NCBI GenBank assembly: GCA_002355455.1
Contig: AP017375.1
Span: forward strand, 3,720,001 to 3,784,000
Direction of reading: 5' to 3'
Length of the DNA: 64,000 nucleotides
From: Stanieria sp. NIES-3757
Lineage (GTDB): Bacteria > Cyanobacteriota > Cyanobacteriia > Cyanobacteriales > Xenococcaceae
Shown: positions 46,661-56,247 of the stretch, one piece after another
Layout of the letters: every line of letters begins with the position of its first letter
How positions within the stretch are numbered: position 1 is the first letter of the stretch
The notes under the pieces: model-generated
The model's input: the letters and a program-made list of their open reading frames with translations, nothing else
The model's database searches: none
Told to the model about the DNA's origin: nothing
Position numbers and translations under genes: made by a program

Positions 46661-49600
46661 TTAGAATTTGGCTTGTGATTGGCAATTAGCGGAATTTAAT
46701 CCCGAATAAGTAGAATTATGCTCAGACTTATTGGCACTAAGCACTACTACGCCTTGAGAATTAACGTACCAACCTAAAGCTGGTGGTGGCAAGGATGAGT
46801 TACCAGCTAGTTGTGAATGATCTAAATTATCAGCTTGGTAATTACTATCAAAATCGGTTAAAGCAGGACTACTAAGAGGATCGCTTGGTCGAGGTGGCAA
46901 ACCGTTTCTACCAGTAATGACAAATTCACTTCTAGTTTGATTATTATTAGGCTGACAGGAAAGTTCAACTACTTCTTCAGTTTGATTAAATTCTAAGGGC
47001 AAATCCACTATTTCTAAATTAGCTTCTGAAGTTGGAGTAATGATATCTACAATGCCATCAACTCCTAAATTTGAACTAGCACTAATTCGACAAGTTTGAC
47101 AAAGAAATAAGCCGAAGGTGTTAAGTTGGATATTTCCTCCGATACCTTGATTAGCATCTGCTTCAATCGCACTGTTTTCGATTAAAGCGATCGCACCAGC
47201 ATCAATAATGATATTACCACCATTACCAATCCCTCCCGCTTGGGCTGAAATTAGACTAGCATTCCGTAATTGAATGTCATCGGCAATTGTTAGACGAATA
47301 TCTCCTCCTGTGCCTGAACCAGTAGTGGCTGTAACTGCACTTTGATTATCTAAGAAAAGAGAATTTGCTTTAATTGACAAAGTTCCTGCATTACCACTTC
47401 CAATCGAACTCACTGAAACTAAAGCCCCATCTTCAATTTTCAGTTGAGGAGTAGTGATAGTTAAGTTGCCACTGTTTCCGGTCGTCGTTGTTAAAGGTTG
47501 TCCTCCTGCGGATAAAGCACTAGGAAAATTACCGTTGAAAGCACTACCACTCAATTCTACAGATTTATCTGCATTGATGATAAGATTGCCTGCATCTCCA
47601 GTAGCAAGAGTTGAAGTAACAATCTGACCTCCATTTTGAAGAGTCAAATTGCTAGTGTTAACTGTAACGTCTCCGCCTGTACCTATACCCAAAGTACTAG
47701 CCGAGATTATCCCACCGTCTGCCAGAAGAGATTCAGCGTTATCAATCAATACTGAGCCAGCATTTCCACTACCTATAGTAGCTGTACCAATTAGACCCCC
47801 TTGATTAAGCTGTAATTGTCTGGTCTCAATGGTAATATTGCCAGCATCACCTTCTCTAGCAGTACCAGCTAGAATTCCTTGCAGAACAGTAACCAGCTCG
47901 AGATTTTGGAGTAGTTCTAGGTTTAAACTTTGGGTCGAGATAAAATTTTCTTGTAAAAAATCCAATCCAGAACCAATAATTTGCAGAGAGTCATTAGCTT
48001 TGATCTCAATGTTTCCTCCATTGCCTTGGGCAAACGTAGAACCATTAATTAAACCTTGATTGATTAACACTGTATCAGCATTAATTTGAATATTACCCCC
48101 CTTACCAAAAGTTGTCGTTGCTTGTAACGTACCTTGATTTTCTAAAACGACTGAATCAGAATTAATTTCTAAGGTTCCGCCATTGCCCAAACCCAAAGAA
48201 TCGATTGAAGCGGTTGCACCATCTTTAATAGTTAATTGAGAGGTGGTAATCGATAAGTTGCCACTATTACCTTCTGCTAGTATTGGTTGAGCTTCGGAAG
48301 AAGCAATTAAACCACTGGCAAATAAACCATCACCAGGAGAACGACCAACTAATTCGACTGAATCTTTGGCACGAACAGTTAAATTCCCAGCATTTCCTGA
48401 AGCAAAGGTAGTCGCCAGAAATTCTCCCCCATCACTAATTTTTAATGTTTCTGTATCAATCGTAATATTGCCAGCATTGCCAGAGCCAAAAGTGGAAGAT
48501 ACCAATAAGGATGTGGCTACGTCTACTTGATTAGCTTGGATGTCAATATTCCCAGCAGATTGATTACCTAACGTAGAAGTAACAACCAATCCCCCATTAC
48601 TTACATTAAAGCGGTTGGTATCAATGCTAATATTTCCAGGTGTACCATTTCCATTAGCTACTGAAATAATTCCTTGAGTAGGATTAATCTGATTAACTTT
48701 CCCTTCCACAATAGGAAAGATAATATTTTCTCGCAAGTCCTGATTACCACTACCAAAGACATCAACTAATTCCGATGCTTGAATCTTAATGGTGCCTCCG
48801 CCTCCCGAACCAAGCACTGAAGCATTAATCAGTCCATTGTTAAGCTGTACGGTCTTAGCCTCAAGTTCAATATTGCCTCCAATCCCATTATTAGTTGTAG
48901 CAGTGATACTTCCGCGATCGCTCAAAAAAATGTTATCAGCATTTACTCTCAAAGTACCAGCATTCCCAACCGTATCATTTCTAACGGTAACTTGCGCTCC
49001 ATTGGTGACGTTTAATTGTGGGGTATTGAGGGTTATGTCTCCTGAGTTCCCACTTGGTGCGTCTGGTAGTTGTAAAAGTTCTCGCAGGGGTTGATCGACT
49101 AAATTGGCAGAAGAAATAATTAAACTAGGATTCAGGGAATTAGGTACTGTGCCACTAACTTCGATGGAATCAGAAGCATTAACTGTAACACTACCTGCAT
49201 TACCACTTGCCAGGGTAGAAGCATCAATTCTGCCACCATCTCGTAAAACCAATTTTTGAGTATTGACGGTAACTGTCCCTGCATTGCCTGCACTACCTGT
49301 TCCTGCTGTAATTTGGCTAGGGGTAAATACTCCTGGAGTGACCCCAACTAATTCAACTAGCTCACTGGCATTAACTAATACATCTCCACCAGAACCAGTA
49401 CCTTGTAAACCACCTGTAGTTGAAGTAAGATTTCCGCCGTCAAGAGCAGTTAATCTTGTAGTAGAAATGGTTACGTCTCCTGCATCTCCTGAACCAAAAG
49501 TGGTTGAGGTAATGATACTAAAAGTATTGGGATTGAGTGGGGAAAAGCCATTAATCGCGATTGAATCAGAGGCATCAATCGTAACATTACCACCTGGGGC

Positions 49601-50698
49601 CGAACTAAAAGTATCAGCAAAAATGGCTCCGCCTGCTTGTAAACTCAGTTGCCCAGTTTTAACATTAAGATCTCCACCTTTGCCACTACTAATAGCTTCG
49701 GTATATAAACCACTACCAATCTCTCCGTCAGGGTTAGTGCCACTAATGGTAATACTTTCGGTCGCCTCAGCAGTTAAATTACCAGCAGGTTGTTGACCTT
49801 CGTTAAGAATTAGCGCAACTGAACCGTCGGAAACGGAAATATTTTTTCCCTGTAAATTGATCGAACCTCTACCTATCCCACTGGTATCAGCCAAAGCTAG
49901 CGATCGCAACTCTAGATTAGCAAAACTTCCGACATTTTCATACCCAAAAGTTAAACCTTGGTCGGTAAAATTTAAGTTAACTAAACCTTCGGCAACACTT
50001 CCCAATTCAATTCTTCCGCCTTCAGCAGTTAAAGTTCCTCCGTCTAAAGTTATTCCATTGCCTAAAAGTGCTAACGTCTGATTAGGCTTTACTTGTAAAC
50101 CGTTGACTTCGCCTCTAATAAAAGGAGAAAATCCGACAGAAGCTTCACTTAAATTATGTCCTGTTCCTGTAACGTTAATTGCTCCATTTCCTTGTCCCCA
50201 CTGCAACCCAACTGGGACACTAACTGTTAGTAAGGGGGCCGTTTGAAGATCGTTCGCACTAAAGAAAGTGCCATCTGCAAATTGAACGCTACTCGCAGTA
50301 CTGCCAATAAAAGAACCACCAATATCTAATCGAGCATTAGCGCCAAATTGAATTCCATTAGGATTAATTAAAATTAAATTAGCTGCTCCATTCGCTCTAA
50401 TTAATCCGTCGATTGAAGATAAAGCACCACCCGTAACTCGGCTAATAATATTAGTTATTTGAGCGGAATTATTAAAAAAAGCAGTTTGGTTGGTAGGCAA
50501 AGAAAAATTTTCAAAACTATGAAAGAGGTTACCTGCTCTTGTTTGTCCTCCTTCAATTTGCCAAACATTATTTGTTTGATTAACTTGAGTACCAACTGTA
50601 TTATCTGGAGTGATTTGAGCTTGAGCAGGGCTAATAGCTAGAAATAAGCTAACACCCAAACTTTTCCAGACCGCATTTTGCCAGGCAACCAATTTCAT
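46661..50698 (-). CDS. Large TPS-type exoprotein (filamentous-haemagglutinin N-terminal domain)
   Basis: A 1,345-residue secreted beta-helix protein. A signal peptide (about 1-27, SLFLAISPAQAQ) precedes the TPS secretion domain (about 30-240), with the hallmark NLILINPNGIQFGANARLDI. About 1,000 residues of degenerate 20-30-residue repeats follow (SGNAGNITI, GGxI, NGG, GTGGDV patterns), consistent with a right-handed beta-helix. The C-terminus has an acidic stretch and WYVNSQGVVVLSA. Such proteins are exported by a TpsB outer-membrane partner, which is not in the window. The role is probably surface adhesion or a sheath. Confidence 0.9.
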   Translation of the reverse strand: MKLVAWQNAVWKSLGVSLFLAISPAQAQITPDNTVGTQVNQTNNVWQIEGGQTRAGNLFHSFENFSLPTNQTAFFNNSAQITNIISRVTGGALSSIDGLIRANGAANLILINPNGIQFGANARLDIGGSFIGSTASSVQFADGTFFSANDLQTAPLLTVSVPVGLQWGQGNGAINVTGTGHNLSEASVGFSPFIRGEVNGLQVKPNQTLALLGNGITLDGGTLTAEGGRIELGSVAEGLVNLNFTDQGLTFGYENVGSFANLELRSLALADTSGIGRGSINLQGKNISVSDGSVALILNEGQQPAGNLTAEATESITISGTNPDGEIGSGLYTEAISSGKGGDLNVKTGQLSLQAGGAIFADTFSSAPGGNVTIDASDSIAINGFSPLNPNTFSIITSTTFGSGDAGDVTISTTRLTALDGGNLTSTTGGLQGTGSGGDVLVNASELVELVGVTPGVFTPSQITAGTGSAGNAGTVTVNTQKLVLRDGGRIDASTLASGNAGSVTVNASDSIEVSGTVPNSLNPSLIISSANLVDQPLRELLQLPDAPSGNSGDITLNTPQLNVTNGAQVTVRNDTVGNAGTLRVNADNIFLSDRGSITATTNNGIGGNIELEAKTVQLNNGLINASVLGSGGGGTIKIQASELVDVFGSGNQDLRENIIFPIVEGKVNQINPTQGIISVANGNGTPGNISIDTNRFNVSNGGLVVTSTLGNQSAGNIDIQANQVDVATSLLVSSTFGSGNAGNITIDTETLKISDGGEFLATTFASGNAGNLTVRAKDSVELVGRSPGDGLFASGLIASSEAQPILAEGNSGNLSITTSQLTIKDGATASIDSLGLGNGGTLEINSDSVVLENQGTLQATTTFGKGGNIQINADTVLINQGLINGSTFAQGNGGNIEIKANDSLQIIGSGLDFLQENFISTQSLNLELLQNLELVTVLQGILAGTAREGDAGNITIETRQLQLNQGGLIGTATIGSGNAGSVLIDNAESLLADGGIISASTLGIGTGGDVTVNTSNLTLQNGGQIVTSTLATGDAGNLIINADKSVELSGSAFNGNFPSALSAGGQPLTTTTGNSGNLTITTPQLKIEDGALVSVSSIGSGNAGTLSIKANSLFLDNQSAVTATTGSGTGGDIRLTIADDIQLRNASLISAQAGGIGNGGNIIIDAGAIALIENSAIEADANQGIGGNIQLNTFGLFLCQTCRISASSNLGVDGIVDIITPTSEANLEIVDLPLEFNQTEEVVELSCQPNNNQTRSEFVITGRNGLPPRPSDPLSSPALTDFDSNYQADNLDHSQLAGNSSLPPPALGWYVNSQGVVVLSANKSEHNSTYSGLNSANCQSQAKF

Positions 50699-50979
50699 TG
50701 CTGCTGAGATTTTAAAAAGATCGGTTGAGCTAAATTATAAGTGATATGAGCAAATAAATTAAAACTAAAGACCTAATTAAGACTAATGTAAATTTTTGTT
50801 TGAGTTTGGCATAAATTAGCTGATTTAAAATAGTTTGATTTGGTCTTATTTATTAAGTTTGTTAGGACAATTACTTGATTAGCACATCAAAAAAAACTAA
50901 GATATCTTATATTTGACACTCAAGTCATTGATAAAAATTTGACAACAAAATTCAACTCAATAAATTAGTAGTACAAGTT

Positions 50980-51519
50980 ATGCTCCAGACGCGATCAAGA
51001 TTGAAGAAAGTGAATCTCTCGCTTTTGGCTACTCTAGGTGTTACTCCTTCTCTAGCTTTGATTGGTTTAGCTGTAGTGGCTGTTCCCAGTCAGGCTAATA
51101 GTGTAATTAAATGCAGTACTCAAGCGCAAATTCCTACTGTAGTGGCGCACAATTCCCAAAAAGAAGTTACAATTCTCCAATTTTTGCCTCAATACTTTGC
51201 TCCTCAAGCTGCCTTAGCTAATTGCCAACATACTGCTCAGACTTTACAAAACAAGTTGCAACAAGATCATTTCAGTTATTTGACTAGCGAGGTTGTCGAT
51301 GGTCAGTCAGTGGTTTGCACTGTTGAGCGTAGAGGAAAAGGATGTGAATCGGCTCAAGCAGAAATCTTGTTTACCCTGGCAGCAAACACTACTCCCGACC
51401 AAACTTTATACGAATTGTTGGGTCAAGAATTAAAACCAGCTGAACCATTTAATCCTCGTACTGTTAGCCGTATTTATACCAAGATTGACCGTTCTTGGTG
51501 GGATTTTTGGCGATTTTAG
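50980..51519 (+). CDS. COP23-domain-like exported protein
   Basis: 179 residues. A signal segment (about 15-40, ending PSQAN) precedes a domain with the COP23 pattern: IKCSTQAQIPTVVAHNSQ, then a Cys at the ANCQHTAQTLQNKL stretch, SYLTSEVVDGQSVVCTVER, a GKGC Cys and a final ILFTLAANTTPDQTLYELL. Four Cys in the mature domain suggest two disulfides. COP23 was described as a circadian oscillating, membrane-associated protein in Cyanothece. Its stop overlaps the convergent gene by 4 bp. Confidence 0.75.
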   Translation: MLQTRSRLKKVNLSLLATLGVTPSLALIGLAVVAVPSQANSVIKCSTQAQIPTVVAHNSQKEVTILQFLPQYFAPQAALANCQHTAQTLQNKLQQDHFSYLTSEVVDGQSVVCTVERRGKGCESAQAEILFTLAANTTPDQTLYELLGQELKPAEPFNPRTVSRIYTKIDRSWWDFWRF

Positions 51520-53645
51520 TTTAATTTGGCTTGACATCTAGCTTGGGCGGTTTGGGCTGCTTGATAATTGGGCTGAAGTTCAATGGCTGTCTGAAACGCT
51601 TTGATCGCTTCCGATAAATCCATTGAGTCACAAAGATTCAAGCCTAAATAAAACCAAGTAGTAGCTCTTTGAGTTGCCGACAAATCTAATCTTTGTAAAA
51701 TTTGGTTAAATTCGGTTTTGGCTTCAGAATAACGTTTGAGTTTTTTGAGTGCTATTCCTTTACCCCATTGAGCAGGTAAATAATTTGGTTCGTATTTGAG
51801 TGCTTGTTGATAAGCTTGTAAAGCTGTTTCATTTTGCTGTTGTTTGAGTAAGGTTTGTCCCTTGTAGTAAAAAGCGACTTTTAAATTTCCTGAAATTTGA
51901 CTATTGTCAGCCTCTTCCTGGCTATTTTTTAAGATTTTAATGGCTTGGTTAATAGTTGCTAAAGCGTCTCGATCTTGTTGTAATTTGCTTAAAGAATCAC
52001 TTTTATTGATCAAAAAAATTGCTTCTTCAGGATTAATTGCGATCGCTTTATCAAAAGCTAAAATAGCTTGTTCGTATTGCTGCAAATTATGACGTGCTTC
52101 TCCTTGACAATTCCAAGCATAATCAGCTTGAGGTTGAATAATAGTTGCTGAGATACAAGATTGCAGCATTTCGTCGTACTGTTTTAATCCAGCTAAAGCG
52201 TATCCACGATTAGTCCAAGCTTGATAATAATTGCCATTAATTTTAAGAACTTGATTATAAGCATTTAAAGCTTTTTGATATTCTTGTTTTTGTAATAAAT
52301 TATTGGCTTGTTCAAACATTTTTGCTTCACGATTTTTCGCCACAATATTGAGTCCAAATAAACAGATACTGCCTAAAGCTAACAAGCTTAAAAAAGCCAA
52401 AATGATTTTAGAATAATTACGTTTGGCTTTAGTGGATTGAGTTTGAGGAACAATAGTTATAGCTGAATTATTGTTAGAAGAAGGGTTTAACAAAGCTATT
52501 TGATTTTCAATCCAACCTTGATTAAAAACGGCTTGATAAATCCGATTCGCTACAGTAACTTTCTCTTGTTCTTGCTTAAGTAAACCAATTGTAATTAATT
52601 CATTTTGTTCTGGACTGCGATCAGCACTAATTTCTCTTTGTTGCCAAACTTTTTTATATAGTTTAAGTAAAGCAAGGGGAGAACAATGCTGATTATTGAG
52701 AATAAATTCGCTTATTTCTTGAAGATGAGAACTAGCACTTTGTTCTTGCCAATTTTCAATAATGCGATTTTGGACTAGTCCTTCAATAATCGCTGTTTCT
52801 TTGCCTTTGGGAATAAAAGATTCATTTTCATTAATTAATTGGTATAATTTTTGAGTCAAAAAAGGCTGATTACTTGTCCAATAATTAACTTCAGTTAAAA
52901 TTTTATAAGGATGACTTGCTTTACTTTCTAATCCAAATAATTTGAGTCGAATTTGACCATAAGGTTGGAGACGAACTAATTCTTGTTCAATCCAACTAAG
53001 ATTCAAAACCGATCTATAAACCGATTGAGCTACTTTGATTTTGTTGTCTTGTTTAACAATTAATCCACTATTAATTAATTCAGTTTCTGCATTACTCCCA
53101 CTGGCAAGCACTTCCCCTTGCTGCCAAATTTGACGATAAAGTTTGAGTAACATAGTTGGTTCACAATTTTTATTGCGAAGTAAATATTCTTTTATATAAG
53201 GAATAAGATCTCTGGGATTATTGGTATTAGGAAAATTTGAATTTTCTTGCTCAATTGGTTTAGCTAATTCTATTTGTTCTAAGAAAAAATCAAGCGTCTG
53301 TTGAGAAATCAAACCTTCTAATACAGCGATCGCACCAAATTTTAATCCTGTTTGTTGTTGTTGTCGCAGAATATTTTCAATTTGATTCTCACTTAACAAA
53401 GCTGCTGCTTTAAAATACTGTCCAATCGGAAGTTTTTGGGATTTAAGTAGAATTTTGGGCCATTTTTCCGCAAAGAAATTAGCAGTTTCAGGCTTAATCC
53501 AGCCTCTAATGGCTAATATTTCGCCTATTTTTCTTTCTGGCAGTTGATTTTGAGTTCTCAGGGCAATTCTTACTTGTTCTGGTGAAATTAAACCAGCCTG
53601 TTGCAGTACAAAACCGAGAGGCTTAATAATTTTAGTTTGAGCCAT
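51516..53645 (-). CDS. TPR membrane protein with PilB/MshE-N-like N-terminal domain
   Basis: 709 residues. The N-terminal part (about 8-125) contains two repeats of a helical module (PLGFVLQQAGLISPEQVRIA; ISQQTLDFFLEQ) resembling the PilB/MshE N-terminal domain. The middle has two further repeats around LKLYRQIWQQ and LKLYKKVWQQ. A transmembrane helix at about 412-432 (ILAFLSLLALGSICLFGLNI) is followed by at least seven TPR repeats to the C-terminus. It is probably a scaffold. Function is not recognised. Confidence 0.82.
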   Translation of the reverse strand: MAQTKIIKPLGFVLQQAGLISPEQVRIALRTQNQLPERKIGEILAIRGWIKPETANFFAEKWPKILLKSQKLPIGQYFKAAALLSENQIENILRQQQQTGLKFGAIAVLEGLISQQTLDFFLEQIELAKPIEQENSNFPNTNNPRDLIPYIKEYLLRNKNCEPTMLLKLYRQIWQQGEVLASGSNAETELINSGLIVKQDNKIKVAQSVYRSVLNLSWIEQELVRLQPYGQIRLKLFGLESKASHPYKILTEVNYWTSNQPFLTQKLYQLINENESFIPKGKETAIIEGLVQNRIIENWQEQSASSHLQEISEFILNNQHCSPLALLKLYKKVWQQREISADRSPEQNELITIGLLKQEQEKVTVANRIYQAVFNQGWIENQIALLNPSSNNNSAITIVPQTQSTKAKRNYSKIILAFLSLLALGSICLFGLNIVAKNREAKMFEQANNLLQKQEYQKALNAYNQVLKINGNYYQAWTNRGYALAGLKQYDEMLQSCISATIIQPQADYAWNCQGEARHNLQQYEQAILAFDKAIAINPEEAIFLINKSDSLSKLQQDRDALATINQAIKILKNSQEEADNSQISGNLKVAFYYKGQTLLKQQQNETALQAYQQALKYEPNYLPAQWGKGIALKKLKRYSEAKTEFNQILQRLDLSATQRATTWFYLGLNLCDSMDLSEAIKAFQTAIELQPNYQAAQTAQARCQAKLN

Positions 53646-53840
53646 AGGTTGTTTGCAAGCTAACTTGCCTCTTTATCTGATAAAGTTGATTTGGTTGAAT
53701 AAGATTAGCTTGATTTATTTCAGTTAGACTTGATAAATCTGGCTTAATATTATAGACAATCTCTCTGCATCGACAAGTATAAAGTTGGAATTTGCTAAAA
53801 TTCAATGATGATCAAGCTTAAAGCAAATTTTAATTTTTAA

Positions 53841-54587
53841 ATGCTGACATTGCTCCAAACTCAAATATATCAACTCGAACAGTTTGCTAATCATCTTGTT
53901 AATACTCAGCTAAATCATCTCAGCATCGTGAGTATGGGCATAATTTTTTTAGCAGGATTATTAACTAGTTTAACGCCCTGTATGCTATCGATGCTTCCAA
54001 TTACAATTGGTTACATTGGTGGTTATGAATCTCAAGGTAGACTACAGGCAACCATTCAATCAGTTTGGTTTGCTTTGGGTTTGGCAACCACTTTGGCTGG
54101 GTTGGGAATAGTCGCTACTTCGATTGGTAAAGTTTATGGACAAATCGGGGTTGGTTTGCCGATTCTAGTTAGTTTGGTAGCGATTATCATGGGGTTAAAT
54201 CTCTTAGAAATCTTACCGCTACAATTTCCTTCTTTTGGTAACAGCGATCCTAATACACTAGCCAAAAATCTTCCTCGTGAAGTTCGTTCTTATTCCCTTG
54301 GTTTAACCTTTGGGTTGGTTGCTTCTCCATGCAGTACTCCAGTCTTAGCTAGTTTACTGGCTTGGGTAGCTACAACTAAAAGTTTGATAGTGGGAATGGG
54401 TTTACTTTTAGCTTATGCCACTGGTTATGTAGCACCTTTGATTTTGGCAGGAACTTTTACCGCTTCGTTGAAAAAATTATTGTCTTTACGTCGTTGGTCG
54501 GGTTGGATTAATCCTGTAAGTGGTACGCTACTGTTAAGCTTTGGTATTTTTTCGCTTTTATCGCGAGTGTCGACTATTAATTTCTAG
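53841..54587 (+). CDS. ccdA: Cytochrome c biogenesis thiol-disulfide transporter CcdA
   Basis: Moves reducing power across the membrane for haem attachment to c-type cytochromes (System II). Its 248 residues have six membrane helices. The redox Cys pair is Cys47 (LTSLTPCMLSMLPITIGYIG) and Cys164 (LVASPCSTPVLASLLAW). It lies 15 bp upstream of ccs1 in the same direction, so the two are an operon. Confidence 0.96.
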   Translation: MLTLLQTQIYQLEQFANHLVNTQLNHLSIVSMGIIFLAGLLTSLTPCMLSMLPITIGYIGGYESQGRLQATIQSVWFALGLATTLAGLGIVATSIGKVYGQIGVGLPILVSLVAIIMGLNLLEILPLQFPSFGNSDPNTLAKNLPREVRSYSLGLTFGLVASPCSTPVLASLLAWVATTKSLIVGMGLLLAYATGYVAPLILAGTFTASLKKLLSLRRWSGWINPVSGTLLLSFGIFSLLSRVSTINF

Positions 54588-54602
54588 ATTTTCCGAACAA
54601 CT

Positions 54603-55979
54603 TTGAAGATGAATGAATCTGGTTCTCCTTTAGCTACAATTTTCTCTAGCTCCTTACGTCGTTCTCTTAGTATTATTGCCGATCTTCGACTAGCGATCGC
54701 ATTATTATTAATTATTGCGCTTGTTAGTATTAGCGGTACAGTCATCGAACAGGGAGAATCATTAACTTTTTATCAACAAAACTATCCCGAAGCACCAGCT
54801 TTATATGGTTTTTTAACTTGGAAGGTAATTCTTAACTGGGGATTAAATCATGTTTACAGCACCTGGTGGTATTTATCTTTGCTGGTTTTGTTTGGTACTA
54901 GTTTGGCTACTTGTACCTTTATTCGACAACTACCAGCCCTTAAAGCAGCGCGTAATTGGAAATTTTATCTGAAACCTCGTCAGTTTAATAAATTAGCTCT
55001 AAGCGCAGAATTAGCTCAAGGTTCAATTAAAAATTTAAATTCTTTGTTACAACAGAGAGGCTACAAAGTTTTTTTACAAGATCATGCTCTTTACGCTCGT
55101 CGTGGTTTAGTAGGTAAAATTGGACCAATTGTAGTTCATTTAGGAATTTTGATTGTTTTAGCTGGTGGAATTTGGGGTGCTTTTACAGGTTTTTTTGCAC
55201 AAGAACTTGTTCCTAGTGGAGAAACCTTTCAGGTAAGAAATATTTTTGAAGCCGGACCTTTAGCATTAAAACAAGTTCCTCAAAATTGGGCAGTAAAAGT
55301 AAATCGTTTTTGGATTGACTATACCAATGATGGTGCGATCGATCAGTTTTATTCCGATCTCTCAGTGGTAGATCTTCAAGGCAAAGAATTAAAACGACAA
55401 ACAATTTTTGTAAATCAACCCTTACGTTACGATGGGGTAACTTTTTATCAAACTAATTGGAGTATTGCAGGGGTAAAAGTTCAGTTAAATAATAGTCCTA
55501 TTTTTAAGTTACCAATGGCTCAATTAAATACTCAAGGTAACGGTAGAATTTGGGGGACTTGGTTACCAACCAAACCAGATTTAAGTGAGGGAGTTTCTTT
55601 AGTTGCTAGAGATTTACAAGGAACTATTTTTGTTTACAATCAACAGGGACAATTAGTTAATGCGGTTCGGGCTGGTCAAAATATTGAAGTCAATGGAGTC
55701 ACGCTTAAATTATTAGATATTATTGGCAGTACTGGTTTACAAATTAAAGCCGATCCTGGTGTCCCATTGGTTTATACAGGTTTTGCTTTATTGATGTTGG
55801 GAGTAGTGATGAGTTATTTTTCTCATTCACAAATTTGGGCTTTGGAAACAGAATCAGGATTCTTCTTTGGTGGTAAAACTAATCGCGCCCAGGTAACTTT
55901 TGAAAGAGAATTTGTAGAAATTATTGAACAAATTGAGCAAGGTGAAGTTAGCGAAGTTAAGCAAGAGTCTTTGGTTTAA
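54603..55979 (+). CDS. ccs1: Cytochrome c biogenesis protein Ccs1/ResB
   Basis: Haem-handling component of the System II cytochrome c maturation machinery, acting with CcsA. Its 458 residues have three N-terminal membrane helices ([60 protein letters not shown]), a large lumenal domain (about 205-385) and a final helix ([20 protein letters not shown]). Conserved EQG near residue 50, and His in VVHLG, fit the family. It is required for cytochrome f and c6, in line with petBD in the window. The ATG at 54609 is another possible start. Confidence 0.94.
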   Translation: MKMNESGSPLATIFSSSLRRSLSIIADLRLAIALLLIIALVSISGTVIEQGESLTFYQQNYPEAPALYGFLTWKVILNWGLNHVYSTWWYLSLLVLFGTSLATCTFIRQLPALKAARNWKFYLKPRQFNKLALSAELAQGSIKNLNSLLQQRGYKVFLQDHALYARRGLVGKIGPIVVHLGILIVLAGGIWGAFTGFFAQELVPSGETFQVRNIFEAGPLALKQVPQNWAVKVNRFWIDYTNDGAIDQFYSDLSVVDLQGKELKRQTIFVNQPLRYDGVTFYQTNWSIAGVKVQLNNSPIFKLPMAQLNTQGNGRIWGTWLPTKPDLSEGVSLVARDLQGTIFVYNQQGQLVNAVRAGQNIEVNGVTLKLLDIIGSTGLQIKADPGVPLVYTGFALLMLGVVMSYFSHSQIWALETESGFFFGGKTNRAQVTFEREFVEIIEQIEQGEVSEVKQESLV

Positions 55980-56191
55980 CTTTATATTCAGTAGACTTGT
56001 TGGGAAAGAAGAGAAAATAGAGGAAAAGATATGGTGACTTAAATGTTGAATATAGACTTCTCTTTGGGAATTGATTAGACCTCTTGCATGAATATGGCGA
56101 TCGCTTTGGGTTATCTCAAACTTTACTAGAAATATACAATTAATTTTGCATAGGTACTTAATAATTAAACTCAACCTTCTAAAACAACAAA

Positions 56192-56224
56192 AATCCCCTA
56201 CCCGAAGGTAGAGGATTCTTTTTT
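56192..56224. terminator. Bidirectional terminator between ccs1 and psaB
   Basis: An 11-bp stem (AATCCCCTACC 56192-56202, CGAA loop, GGTAGAGGATT 56207-56217) is flanked by a T-run on the plus side and an A-run on the minus side, so it can serve both converging transcripts. Confidence 0.8.
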
Positions 56225-56247
56225 ATGCTACTTTGCGAAAACTATCG

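Noticed and set aside
49263-49796. Long antisense frame in the TPS exoprotein
   Set aside because: It mirrors the Gly/Asn-rich repeats of the real gene, giving Pro/Val-rich nonsense; coding evidence is on the other strand.
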